From contig CP092874.1 of NCBI GenBank assembly GCA_030710605.1, forward strand, positions 46,730,400 through 46,794,399: a stretch of DNA of 64,000 nucleotides, in the 5' to 3' direction. This document shows positions 31,801 to 42,541 of this stretch, piece by piece. The stretch is from Cordylochernes scorpioides. Lineage: Eukaryota > Arthropoda > Arachnida > Pseudoscorpiones > Chernetidae. A program made the translations under genes and the position numbers. A model generated the notes under the pieces. It searched no databases and was not told where the DNA came from. It saw only the letters and a list, made by a program, of their open reading frames with translations. The number at the start of each line of letters is the position of its first letter. Position 1 is the stretch's first letter.

Positions 31801-34290
31801 CAATGCGAACTAATGCAATTGATTTGGCTAATATAGATGAAAAAGAAATTATTGAATTTTACTGTGGCCAAATGAATGAAAGATGCGAATTTTGCAATTC
31901 TTTAAATTTCATGGGAGAAAGACCCCTAGATAGAAAATTCTCAGCCTGCTGGTATAAAGGCAAAATAGTTTTACCGGAGCAGGATTATCCAGAATACCTG
32001 GGAACCTTAATGAATGGCGTTGACCATAATAGTAAAAGTTTTATGGAAAATATTAGATCTTACAATAGCTCATTGGCATTTGCATCCATGGGGGCAAACA
32101 TTGCTACACCGCCAGGATATGGACCATACTGCTTCCGTATTCACGGTCAAATATATCATAGAACTGGATAACTTCACCCAGTAGGGAAACAGCCGCCAAA
32201 ATTTGCCCAATTGTATATTTTAGATACAGCAGAGGCTACAAGAGAAAGACTTTCCATCCCTGAGAACCACGGATGTGATGAGAATGTTTTGAAAAAACTT
32301 GCAGAACTGTTAACAAACATAAATAAGTTTGCAATGTCTTATAAAATGCTTCGTGACGTAGAAAAGGAAGCCATACAAGAAGCTAATAATAATGGCACAG
32401 AACTACCAAATATTGTAATGGCAATTAAGAACGACAGGACTCAAGACGTTAGACGATACAACAAGCCAACTGCCAGTGAAGTTGCAGTTGTCTTCCAAAA
32501 TGATGATGGTGAACCTCCATTTATTCGTGATATACTGATTCATTTAAAACCAAAAGAGAATCAGCCTATGTTAAAGCTAATTTCTATCTTAGATCCAAAT
32601 TTGGATGCGTTGGTTTATCCACTATTTTACCCTAGAGCGGAACAAGGTTGGACTACCTATCTAAAACAGAAACCCGGCTCAAGTCAAGACTAAGTCAAAT
32701 GCAATATTATAGTTATTTGCTGTCTGTCCGAGACAAGTTTAATCCTCTTTTAAATGGGGGAAAACTAACGCAACAATTCATAGTTGATGCGTATGTAAAA
32801 ATGGAAGCAAATAGACTCCATTACATTAAAGAAAATCAGTCCAAATTGAGAACTGAAAAATATAGTGGTCTCATGGATCATATAAACGCAAGAGCTGAAA
32901 ATGAAAATCTTAACGTTGGAAAGGCAATAATCCTTCCATCAAGCCTTGAAGGCAGTCCAAGAAATATGCAACAAAGGTACCAAGATGTCATGTCAATTGT
33001 GATAAAATATGGAAAACCAGATTTATTTGTTACAATGACTTGCAATCCAAAATGGAAAGAAATAACTGAAAATCTTGAACCTTGGCAAAAAGCCGAACAT
33101 AGACCAGATTTGGTGGCACGTGTCTTTAACTTAAAGTTAAAAGAGTTGCTAAAAGAAATAAAAGCAGGGCTATTTGGAAAGTTAGCTGCAATGGTCCATG
33201 TAATTGAATTTCAAAAAAGAGGGCTTCCTCACGCCCACATATTAATAATATTGGCTGCAGAGGCAAAATATAATACAGAAGCGGATATAGACAGAATTGT
33301 ATCTGCCGAAATTCCAGATAAGGAAAAATTTCCGGTTCTTTTCGGAATAGTTACAAAACACATGATTCATGGTCCATGTGTAAAAAATAATCCAAGGTCC
33401 CCCTGTATGGAAAATGGTCAATGCACGAAAACATTTCCAAAAGATTTGATTCAATCAACAATTTTGAACGTTGATGGATATCCAAAATACAAACGAAGTG
33501 TGATATCTGAACAGGTTTATGTAAATTCTAAACCTATCAATAATTCATGGGTTGTTCCATACAACGCATACATATTGTTAAGATTCAACTGCCATATAAA
33601 TGTTGAAATCTGTTAATCTGTACAGGCAGTTAAATACTTATTTAAGTATGTATATAAAGGCCATGATTCTGCCAATATAGAAATACGTGAACAGACCTTG
33701 AATCACGATGAACCAACTAAATTTGTAGATTCAAGATATGTTGGCCCTGTAGAAGCAGGTTGGAGAATATTCGGATTCCATATGCATGAACAATCCCATG
33801 CTATAATACGGTTAGCCGTCCACTTGCCTGATTATCAAGATGTTGTATTTAATGACGATATCAGCGATGAACAGCTGCAAAATAGACTGAGTCGAGACTC
33901 AACCTTAATGGGTTATTTTAAACTGAACCGTGCTGATCCTAATGCGAGGGAATACTTATATCGTGAAATCCCCGAGCATTATACTTGGAATTGCAAAGAG
34001 AGGCAATGGAACACGCGAAAATTGCGTGGAGCTAAAGTGATTGGCAGAATGTATACTGTCAGCGTTAAAGAACAAGAGCGCTATTATTTGAGGCTACTTC
34101 TCTTAAATGTAAAGGCAGCTCAGTCATTTGACGATTTAAAAACTGTCGACGAAATATTATATCCCAGATTTAGAGAAGCTGCACTTGCAAGAGGTCTTTT
34201 CCTCGATGATAGTGTATGGAAATCTACACTGGAAGATGGCGTCGTCATGAACATGCCAAAGCAACTTCGAGAGTTGTTAGCATATTTGCG
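31800..34290 (+). pseudogene. Helitron Rep (HUH) region of RepHel
   Basis: Encodes a zinc-binding N-terminal block (CEFCNSLNFMGERPLDRKFSAC) and a Helitron_like_N domain (MQYYSYLLSVRDKFNPLLNG, LFVTMTCNPKWKEI). Then come the HUH motif RGLPHAHILI (about 33220-33250), which holds the metal for nicking, and KYLFKYVYKGHD (about 33630-33660), the Tyr block that attacks DNA. Defects: TAA at 32168-32170, a frameshift near 32680, TAA at 33614-33616, a frameshift near 34285. All catalytic blocks are still readable, so decay is moderate. Confidence 0.88.
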
Positions 34291-35973
34291 TATTTGGACC
34301 ACCCGCAAAACCACGCGAATTGTGGGATGAATTTAAGACTCACATGTGTGAGGACATTTGCCGAAAGCGTCATTCTAATGATGATGCATGCACCCATTGC
34401 GAGGGTTATGCCATGAAAGAAATTAGTGACATATTTCTAAGTCATAGAGTTAATTATAACGAATATGGGCTTCCAGTGCCAGCATGGGACATCCCTGATG
34501 TTCCATGTTCAGAGGAATATATTTCTGATACTGAAGTTCTTTTAGCCGCTGATAAAATGAAAAGTTTTAACGCTGAACAAACAGCAGCATATGATCAAAT
34601 AATGGCTGCAGTCAAAGATGTAACAATGAGACCAAAATGTTTCTTCATTGATGGTCCAGGTGGGAGTGGAAAGACTTACCTCTATACCACCTTGATGCAC
34701 TCCGTTAGAGGAATGAACCAATTTGTTCTTCCAGCTGCTACTACTGGCATTGCAGCCAATTTATTACAAGGAGGAAAAACAATGCACTCCTTATACGGTC
34801 TTCCAATTCCGTTGAATGAAACTTCCGTTTCAAATATTAAAATGACTACAATGGCTGCTGGCACCCTCCGAAAGGCAAAGCTATTTATTATTGATGAGTG
34901 TACAATGGCTTCAAACCATGCCCTTAACACAATCGATAGACTTCTTAGAGAAGTCATGACTGAGGATAAAAGATATCCTAACCAAATTCCATTTGGTGGT
35001 AAGGTCCTCATTGTAGGAGGCGATTTTCGCCAATGCCTACCAGTAATACCTCATGGTATGAGAGCACAAATTGTGCAAAGTTGTTTGAAATATTCTCAGA
35101 CATGGAGCCATTTTGAGCACTTACCATTGGTGAGAAATGTAAGGGCCAGATCGGACCCCGAATACACAGAATGGCTATTAAAGCTAGGCAATGGAAGTCT
35201 TCCAACCTTTGACGTTTTGGGAGCAGATCTCATTGAGATTCCCCAAGAACTAATATGCAAAGACGATATAGTCCGAGAAATATTTGGAGACACAATTACT
35301 CCTGAATTGGTTGAAACCATGTCACAAAGAGCAATATTGTGCCCCAAGAATTACGATGTTCATAATATGAATGACCAAGTCATGGACCTTATAGTTGGCG
35401 ACTACCACACTTATTTAAGTGATGATTCCGTTGTCTCAAGACAGCGATGAAGAGCGGAATAATTTTCCCGTTGAATTCCTGAATAGTGTTACTCCTTCAG
35501 GAATGCCGCCTCATCGTCTAAGATTAAAGGTCGGATGCATTATTCAGCTTCTTAGAAATCTGAAGAAGGGTTTATGTAATGGAACCCGCTTTACTATTGA
35601 ATCATTAAATAGTAACGTCATTGAGGCAGAAGTCCTGACTGGCTCAAATAAGGGGGACATTGTATTGATTCCCCGAATAGATTTGGCCCCATCTGAAACA
35701 GGATTGCCCTTCATTATAAAGAGATGGCAATTTCCTGTAAAACCTGCCTTTGTCATGACCATAAATAAGGCACAAGGTCAAACGCTCGAACGTGTTGGCA
35801 TTTATTTTCCGGAGCCTGTATTCGGTCACGGACAACTTTATGTTGCCTTTTCAAGAGTGAAACACAGTAGTGATGTTAAAATCATGATTAAAGATTCAGC
35901 ACTGCAAGGCAAGCTAATTGAAGGAAGCGACAGAGTCTTTACTCGAAATGTCGTATTTAAAGAAATATTTTAA
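34291..35973 (+). pseudogene. Helitron PIF1-like helicase region of RepHel
   Basis: Superfamily 1 helicase of the PIF1 type, C-terminal to Rep. Visible motifs: Walker A FIDGPGGSGKTYLY; motif Ia PAATTGIAANLL; motif II KLFIIDECTMAS; motif III GKVLIVGGDFRQCLPV; and, after a frameshift near 35445, motifs V/VI VMTINKAQGQTLERV and LYVAFSRVKHSSDVKI. The protein ends at 35973 with VVFKEIF. The helicase is expected to unwind DNA during rolling-circle transposition. Only one frameshift lies within this half. Confidence 0.9.
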
Positions 35974-36046
35974 GCTAGCCCAGCGTGGCATAGAGGAGTA
36001 ACCCTCAGTAAATATCTACATAAAGGAAGGAAAACCTATAACCCGT

Positions 36047-36117
36047 GTGATAGCACGTAGTTAAGTAATGCCCTTAACCTGATGAATGCCAAGGCTAGGC
36101 CGAAACGTTGCTATCAC
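36047..36117 (+). ncRNA. Type III hammerhead ribozyme inside the Helitron
   Basis: 5' stem III GTGATAGCACGT pairs with ACGTTGCTATCAC (12 bp, one bulged T). The cleavage triplet is GTA (predicted cut between 36059 and 36060). Stem I is GTTAAG-TAATGCC-CTTAAC (6 bp). The core CTGATGA and GAAA are intact. Stem II is weak: GCC/GGC, 3 bp with extra bases on both sides. It lies 74 bp downstream of the RepHel stop, on the same strand, so it could cut the RepHel transcript's 3' UTR. Core and stems are seen directly; activity is inferred. Confidence 0.72.
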
Positions 36118-36325
36118 TTCTACATATTATTTGAAATCTAAAATGTTCTAGAATATCGTTTCTTTGTATCATTTTGTTCGAAGAACAAACAGGACAATTA
36201 GATTATTTAGGTATAGGCAAAAGATTGATGACGGTATACTTGCACTATTATTATCTACTTATATAATTGCCTTATTCTGTCTGTGTGAAGTTCACGGATA
36301 GATTTTGGTCAGAATAGATAAAATA

Positions 36326-36333
36326 AAAAAAAG
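36326..36333 (-). terminator. Candidate Pol III terminator
   Basis: T-run on the minus strand immediately after the tRNA-like sequence. Confidence 0.45.
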
Positions 36334-36408
36334 TGTCAAGGGATGGGAATCGAACCCACAACCTTCCGCTTACCGGGCAGATGCCATGACCACTAGGCTA
36401 CCCTGGAC
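36334..36408 (-). tRNA. tRNA-Thr(GGT)-like sequence, probably a pseudogene or SINE head
   Basis: Folds as a cloverleaf on the minus strand: acceptor TCCAGGG/CCCTTGA (one C-T mismatch), D arm GCC/GGC, anticodon stem TCTGC/GCGGA with loop CCGGTAA (anticodon GGT), T arm GTGGG/CCCAT with loop TTCGATT. A box TAGCCTAGTGG and B box GGTTCGATTCC are good, and a T8 run follows within 4 nt, a Pol III terminator. C at position 33 instead of the near-universal U, and the acceptor mismatch, argue against a working tRNA. Confidence 0.6.
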
Positions 36409-36855
36409 ATATTTTTCCGTTCATAAAGTTAATATATGATGCCAATATATATAATAATTGTATAAACGAATGCAAGACAAAATCACCGCGAATGTTTCTT
36501 TTTTTTTAAGGCAATTTCTTTTTAAGGCAATTATCGTTTTGCACAATTACTTAATCTTTTAAAATAAATAACAATACTAAAATGAAAATATGTTTCTTTA
36601 AATAGAATAAAATAAACTTTTAAATCGGTAACCTTTATGAGAACCTTTAAATATATATAAGTACCTTATAATTGTAACGAATAGTATTTTAATTAAAACA
36701 TTTTAAAAAACACACAGTTTGGAACGGGACGTTTCACAAGAGTGACATCCATGGCGCCAATTTATAATTGTAACGAATAGTATTTGAATTAAAACGTTTT
36801 TAAAATATATACGCACTCGGGTAAAACCCGGGCGTTGCCCGGGCCATTCGTCTAG

Positions 36856-37187
36856 TCAACATATATAGTCACGACCGTCTTTCCTCAATTCCTCAATTTC
36901 TCATCGGCCGCTGTCACGGATGCGCGCGCATCATCATTATGATCATTATCTTCTATAGAAGCTTCTATCTTTATAATTATGTATATTTACAAAAAGTCAA
37001 TTCGCTCGCGCCTCTAGCGGTGAAAATGAGGGGTAATACCAGCTGACTTAATGTACATGTAAAGTTTGGAGCGGGACGTTTCTCAAGAGTGACATCCACG
37101 GCTCCAATTTATAATTGTAACAAATAGTATTTGAATAAAAACATTCAATCGGGTAAAACCCGGGCGTTGCCCGGGTCATTCGGCTAG
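36856..37187 (+). mobile_element. Short Helitron in tandem with the autonomous copy
   Basis: 332 bp starting TCAACATATATAGTCACGAC, the same first bases as 30315, directly after the CTAG of that element. It ends with the CCCGGGCGTTGCCCGGG hairpin and CATTCGGCTAG before T. An internal deletion derivative sharing both ends with the 6.5-kb element. Confidence 0.85.
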
Positions 37188-37372
37188 TGCTTTTATATGC
37201 AACACTGAAGGATGGAATCTTATGGACATGTAGGACACTATGGACATTTAAGACAGTAGAATTGCATTTAAATATTTGCATCGAGCAATGCTCCTCCGCA
37301 AGGACAGTCGAAGTTTGATTTATTTGTGAAAAGAAACACTCGCGTCTTAATGTCTTCATTCGTTATATAAAC
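37188..37372. repeat. Family C copy C2, right half
   Basis: Resumes at TGCTTTTATATGCAACACTG and ends in CGCGTCTTAATGTCTTCATT, the mirror of 30135-30155. Without the Helitrons the copy is about 394 bp. Confidence 0.8.
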
Positions 37373-37449
37373 GTGTATACTATAAATATAAAAATAAGGT
37401 AGAACGATAGTAATATAGGTGAAAAGTTCTCGGTCTGACAATGGAAGAC

Positions 37450-37580
37450 TATGATTTTTTGTTTAAAAATATTTTATTTTTTTCTACAGAATCACCCCTG
37501 AATTCAACAAACTTGGTCCAGCGTTTCTCCAATATCTGTATTCCTAACCGGAAATGAAAGTCTGGAAGGTTCGGCTATTT
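37450..37580 (-). pseudogene. Mariner transposase C-terminal relic
   Basis: About 40 codons on the minus strand: DFHFRLGIQILEKRWTKF, VEFRGDSVEKNKIFLN, stop. This is the usual end of a mariner transposase (LEKRW.KC..L.GDYVEK in the family). No catalytic part or inverted repeats are visible nearby. Confidence 0.65.
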
Positions 37581-38552
37581 ACATATAGCACATACATACA
37601 TAAACCTTTCTTAAGACTTTTCGCTCTATACAAAAATTCCTCAATCGAAAAACGGGGGCTCTAACAATTTGAACCTAGATTTGGATACACTATTTGTATT
37701 CATTGAGAGTGAAAGAAAAATAAAAAAAGAAAGAATATGCAATGAGGGGAGAATTATTAAAATCATTTTGTTGTTGAATTCGATTTGTCAATGTTCTGTG
37801 GAAATCGAATAATCTGGTTTGGCTATTATCCTGTCAATATCGACAGCTGTCAGATAACCTGTTGCTGGGAAATTTCCAAGAAATTTCTCCCTATAACATA
37901 TTGACAGCCAAAGAGATAATGGGACAGCTGAGTTTTTGATTAATAGGAATACTCTTTGTGCATTCTAATATAAGAAATGTATATTTTGTGAATATAAACT
38001 AATTAATATTTTCATAAAAACGAATTTATTATACGTCATAATATTTAGAAATATACAAATAAAATGCTTGTGTGGGAGTACGAGGGAAGATAGCCGAGTT
38101 GAAACCACTCCCTTGGTAAACAAGTGTCAAGTCTTCACTTCCACTCCCTCCCTAGGGGATTTATCTTACTCAAAAGGGCTTAAAAGCGGCTGGATGTGAT
38201 GATCAAGGGATATTTCACACCGAGGTGGACTCAACGCCAGTTATTCTAAGGGTTGTCCTCGGACCTTCTATCTTTTATCCCCGATCTACTCTCCACAGGT
38301 TTTTGTCTCTGGATCCTGTCTCCTGTGGGTCCTTACCACTCATCACACAACCATCATAACTGCTTCACAAATCACCATATATATTGTTATCAAAATCCTA
38401 TTAAAGAATGAGGTTGACAAATATATTCATTTTCAGAGAAGATATGAGGAAATTTCTCTCTGAATAAGGTAAGATTATGAGATAAACGCTATCAAGAAAC
38501 TTTGATGACAGTCTTGAATAATTCCAGTGGATATAAAAAAAAATCTCATTGA
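37581..38552. other. Unassigned DNA
   Basis: No ORF of note. A GC-richer block at 38080-38370 is unlike its AT-rich surroundings and may be part of an unrecognised repeat. Confidence 0.45.
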
Positions 38553-38760
38553 TAATGTCAAGTAGATCTACAATCCCCAACCAGGAAGCTTCAGGTGACG
38601 CCTATCAAACGTCGCTGGACTAGGGGGCGATTGATTTTCTTATCTGCGATAAGATTCTGAGAACCCTTCACACCTGTGGTTGCCCCCTAACGGAGTCCAG
38701 CAATGATTCACAATGGAGATTCTTGTGGCGTGGGGTTGTAGAGATACTTGACATTACCAA
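38553..38760. repeat. Candidate MITE of about 205 bp
   Basis: Imperfect terminal inverted repeats of about 28 bp (AATGTCAAGTAGATCTACAA against its mirror at 38730-38757). An inner inverted pair (GCTGGACTAGGGGGC / GCCCCCTAACGGAGTCCAGC) is also present. Non-coding. No other copy in the window. Confidence 0.5.
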
Positions 38761-40345
38761 AGAGATATCAAACCTTATCATTATTCATATTTTTGTACAT
38801 AAAAATTTACAAATAATATGTGTTATCTCACAACTTATGTAATGTTCGAAAAAAGCGATTTCTGTACCCATATATGTGTTATACTGTAATCTTACTAAAA
38901 ATATCCACAAAAACAAAAATAATACTCGTCTGCAGTATCAGTTATCCAGGCATGTCGTCTCCTTTCGAAATTTGCATAAAGATACATTATGAATAAGTAA
39001 AAATTAGAGCAAAGAGTTTATTTATTTTTAGATTTTGGTCGGCCTTTAAATCTGGCCCATTTGAATCACAGCCAAGTCCTTCATCTGTGCCCAATCTGTC
39101 TATCCAAGGAAAAATTAATTGTACAAAATTGTTACAATAAAGTATCATCACATGGTAATTGGAGACATTTTACGCTCCATTAACCTGGAATGATCCAATA
39201 AATAACAATAATTAAATATATAGAACTATTTAATAATGTCATTTGGCATTATTTATTACAGAGTCAAATCTGTAATACCATTACATCTGTAATAACATTA
39301 TCCTGATCTATGAATGGGTCTAGAACGACAGCCAGTTATATAAGCCTTATTAAAGTTTTATCTTAATAAAGAGCTAAAAATAAAGTATGTATGAGATTTA
39401 TGTTTTTAATTAAATGATTTTAATTCTACCTAATGTGAATTCATATGAACAAAATTCTAACTATCGAAGGACTGTTGCGCCAGAAAGCTTGTATTACCGT
39501 TATTTAAAAAGAAACTTTTGCTTCATCGAATTTTCGTTTATTTAATTTTTTACCGAAAGGATTAATATATTAACAAAATAATTTAATATTAATCATCATT
39601 TTCTAACCTCAAAATATATTAATTTTTGGTATTTGCCTAATTGTCAGATTCCAAAATAGAAAACTATAACCGTGACTGATTTCAGATCTAAAATAGAAAT
39701 TTATTTTAAAATATCATCCATACAGGTAATATACTGGGAATTTCCATACTGTTTACGCATAAAAACACATGCATAGATTGACTCCTGTATATAGAGAAAT
39801 AAATATCTTTATTTTCAGACAAAATATATTGCAAGTCTACATAAAATACAAAATTTTGATGAAACTATTAATAAAATGATATTTAGAGTATATAAAACCT
39901 TCTCTTCTTGTGGTATTTACAGAAGTAGTTCACAGTTTCATGTCGAGAAATTTTTCTGATTATAAAATATACATTTTTATTTTTACTTCTCTCTCAATAG
40001 AGCGGGCAATAGCAAGTACTTTGGATATAAGAAAAGAGTGAGAGAATTAAAGAAAGGTGAATAAAATATGAACCTAGAAATTTCCAAAGAGGAAGAAAAG
40101 AAGGAAAAACTACTTCTAAAACTTCTTATAAGAAAATCCCGTCAGTTGTTAGTCTAATCCAGCTGAATTTGATATAAATATTTATTTCCTTTTATGCAAA
40201 TATGAACTGTGAGAGAAAACTCTGTTAACAATATATTTCACAAATATTTAGGAATAAATTTGAAGATATTTTATTGTCAATGATGGCAGGATCTCTCTTT
40301 ATCTAATTTAATACATGGATGTACTTGCTGGGAGAGGAAAATGAT
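38761..40345. other. AT-rich DNA with no recognised gene
   Basis: Many stops in all frames; no repeat pair or RNA fold recognised. Confidence 0.5.
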
Positions 40346-40358
40346 ACTTTTGTATTCA

Positions 40359-40712
40359 GATGGAAATTTTGACGGGAGGAAGATATGATTGATGCTTAGT
40401 TTTAGCGTCTATTTTGACGAAGAGGCGACCTTTATTTTTTAAATCAATTTCCTCCCGCTTGAATTTCCATATATATTTTGGCCATCAATTTGGCCTAGCT
40501 ACTCTACCAGCTAAGCACCTAAAGTCCGCCCTAGGCTGATGAGAACCATTATCCCGAAACCATGGTCCTCAAGCGGACGCTTCTCAGTTTTCCAAAGCCG
40601 GTGTCGTGGCTTTGTCACCAATATGAGTCCGCTAGTTTGGGGAGACGGTCAATAGATGGCTCTTAGTTTTGGTGTCTATTTTGGCCAGAGAGGCGACCTT
40701 TATTTTTTATAG
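40359..40712 (+). mobile_element. Family A element, copy A4
   Basis: 354 bp between 13-bp direct repeats ACTTTTGTATTCA (40346-40358) and ACTTTTGTATTTA (40713-40725), 12 of 13 identical. Starts GATGGAAATTTT like the other copies. Contains two direct partial copies of the 3' end (GAGGCGACCTTTATTTTTTA at 40422-40441 and 40691-40710) with one hammerhead between them, a partial tandem layout. Confidence 0.72.
40524..40580 (+). ncRNA. Hammerhead ribozyme, copy A4 (partly decayed)
   Basis: GTCCGCCCTAGG, core CTGATGA, GAACCATTATCCC, GAAA, CCATGGTC, CTCAAGCGGAC. Catalytic bases and the GTC triplet are intact and stem III is perfect. Stem II keeps only the closing pair plus weak pairs, and stem I is largely mispaired, so activity is doubtful. 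Confidence 0.65.
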
Positions 40713-40725
40713 ACTTTTGTATTTA

Positions 40726-41221
40726 TTACAAGAATATTTCGTGTTCAATTATAATTGATACCGGTGGGAGCTTAAACCTCTCTATATCTTCTTCTTCTTT
40801 CTTATCTCCACTCAATCATATTAGGGTATCAAGCTTGTAAAGCTTGAAACCATCATGACTGGGTGAAGTAAAATGCGACTGCCTTTGTCATTAAGACTGG
40901 GAGCACTACTTAGTGGCAGGCCGACTTAGCTCCAAAAGAAATGGCCGCCTCTGACATGAGGAACAGACACCATGTGCAGCCGCTCCTAACATGGAGTACA
41001 AACGCTGCTCATCCTGTATCCCTGGATTAGGAGCCCTTACAGGGTACTATCAGCTGGGCCAGCTGAGCGCAGGTTTTTTAGTGAGCTTGTTACTGCTCCC
41101 CCTCCTCCTTTTTCATCCGGGCTTGGGACCGGCAAGGCAGAGTTACCTCTCTATATATATTTTCTGAGTATATGTAAATATATAGAGAGATATATTTATA
41201 GCCCAGGTTTCTGGAGCGCAG
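40726..41221. other. Unassigned DNA, possible LINE end
   Basis: The GC-richer block 40845-41140 includes CCGGGCTTGGGACCGGCAAG, which resembles sequence often found near LINE ends, but I cannot confirm it. No ORF. Confidence 0.35.
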
Positions 41222-41226
41222 AATTC

Positions 41227-41449
41227 TGTTAATTTTCTTGAAGATGTGTCCCTCTAGCTATAAAAATTATCAGAACTTATAAAAAAAGAGAAGTTTATTT
41301 TTCTTCTTTAAAAATATTTACATAGAAGCAATTTAACAAAACAAATTTAATCAAAAAAATTAAACAAAACTGATTTACATATCTCTCGACAGAATATATT
41401 TACTCTAGTCTCTAGTCAAAACCCAATAAATAAATATATACACAATTTA
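41227..41449 (-). repeat. Gypsy 3' LTR, distal part
   Basis: Matches 47880-48110. Interrupted at 41449/41450 by the PLE; the rest is at 44017-44073. Confidence 0.88.
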
Positions 41450-41479
41450 AAAACTTGAGGATGAGTTTCTTTTGCAAAT

Positions 41480-41522
41480 AAATTTATTTCGAGCTTTCGG
41501 GCAACGCCCTTTTACAGGAAAA
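41480..41522 (-). ncRNA. Hammerhead-like terminal hairpin of PLE2, left
   Basis: Minus strand: CCTGTAAAA, stem-loop GGGC-GTT-GCCC, GAAA, GCTCGAAATAAAT. Shape and GAAA fit a PLE hammerhead. CTGTAAAA in place of CTGATGA removes essential core bases, so it is at best a relic. Confidence 0.4.
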
Positions 41523-42178
41523 TTAAAAATAAAGTAAATTAAATTATATTACACTGAAATTAAGCGAGGCAAATGTATAACAAACTATATAAAATAAATA
41601 TCAGAAACAAACACACGTGAGACTATTCGTGCGTACGATATATATGAATAAATAAACAATCCTAGAAGACCTAATTAAATTCCATCCTATATCCGAAAAT
41701 GGTAAAAAAAAAAAAAATATGGGTACAAATCATTCAAAAAAGAACTGAAAAAGATGAATACAGACCATAAGATCACAGACGACGAACTTAATGAATTCCT
41801 ATCTAATCTATCCAGCCCACACAATGAACCTTATATTTATGGCCTCCCAAAAACACACAAACCAGAAACTCCCTTATGTCCTAGAGTGGCCTTTTTCTCT
41901 TCTCTAACAGCCCCCCTTTCCAAATTTATAGCCAATTTTCTAACACCTTTCGTCCAATTACAAAATGCTCCATTCCCCATATCCAACACTCAAACCTTTA
42001 TAGGAGAAGTCCTAAAAATCAAACCTGAATCTGACCGCAACATGGTGTCTTTTGACGTACAATCCTTATACCCCAGCCTTCCACACCCTCTTATCATAAG
42101 GGATACAATAGAACTTCTACAAGAATATCATATTGATACAGATATCATCCAAAAAATCACACAACTCATTTCCATATG

Positions 42179-42541
42179 ATGGAAAATTTCCCGGGAGGAA
42201 ATTAATCCATGGAAGCAATGGTCGCCTCTCCCGTCAAAATAAACGTCAGAATCTGACGCCATCTGTTTTGCCAATAGATTTGGCCCAGCCACATTGCCAG
42301 CAAAACACCTCTTTGGTAGATTGTGAGGATTCCATTAGATCCCGTGTGGATCTCATGGAATAAAGTCCGCCCTAGACTAACGAGGGCCATTAGCCCGAAA
42401 CCATGGTCCCTAGGTGGACGCTTATCAGTTTGCCAAAATTGGTGTTGTGGCTTTGTCACCGACCCGTTGCCGCTAGTTGCGGCGACGGTCAATAGATGGC
42501 GTCAGATTCTGACGGGAAAGGCGACCATTGCTTCCATGGAT
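42179..42541 (+). mobile_element. Family A element, copy A2, inside the PLE2 RT gene
   Basis: 363 bp between perfect 12-bp duplications CATTTCCATATG (42167-42178, 42542-42553). The PLE reading frame runs ...QLIS up to the left copy and ...ICLNNC from the right copy, so the direct repeat is a true target duplication. An inverted left arm starts ATGGAAAATTTCCCGGGAGG, followed by one plus-oriented unit with the hammerhead. Non-coding; introduces stops in the PLE. Confidence 0.88.
42365..42420 (+). ncRNA. Hammerhead ribozyme, copy A2 (one core change)
   Basis: GTCCGCCCTAGA, then CTAACGA (G5 changed to A), stem II GGGCCATTAGCCC, GAAA, CCATGGTC, CCTAGGTGGAC. All stems are otherwise kept and the cleavage triplet is GTC. 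Loss of G5 should abolish cleavage. Confidence 0.7.

Larger units (their letters stand above)
30315..36855 (+). mobile_element. Helitron encoding RepHel (autonomous type, decayed)
   Basis: 6541 bp. 5' end TCAACATATATAGTC after a host A. 3' end: GC hairpin CCCGGGCGTTGCCCGGG, then CATTCGTCTAG. Inside are a nested non-autonomous Helitron (30451-31153) and the broken RepHel gene (31385-35973). It is followed directly by a second Helitron 5' end at 36856. The host sequence, a family C copy, is interrupted between A and T, the Helitron target. Rolling-circle transposition is the expected mechanism. Confidence 0.88.
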
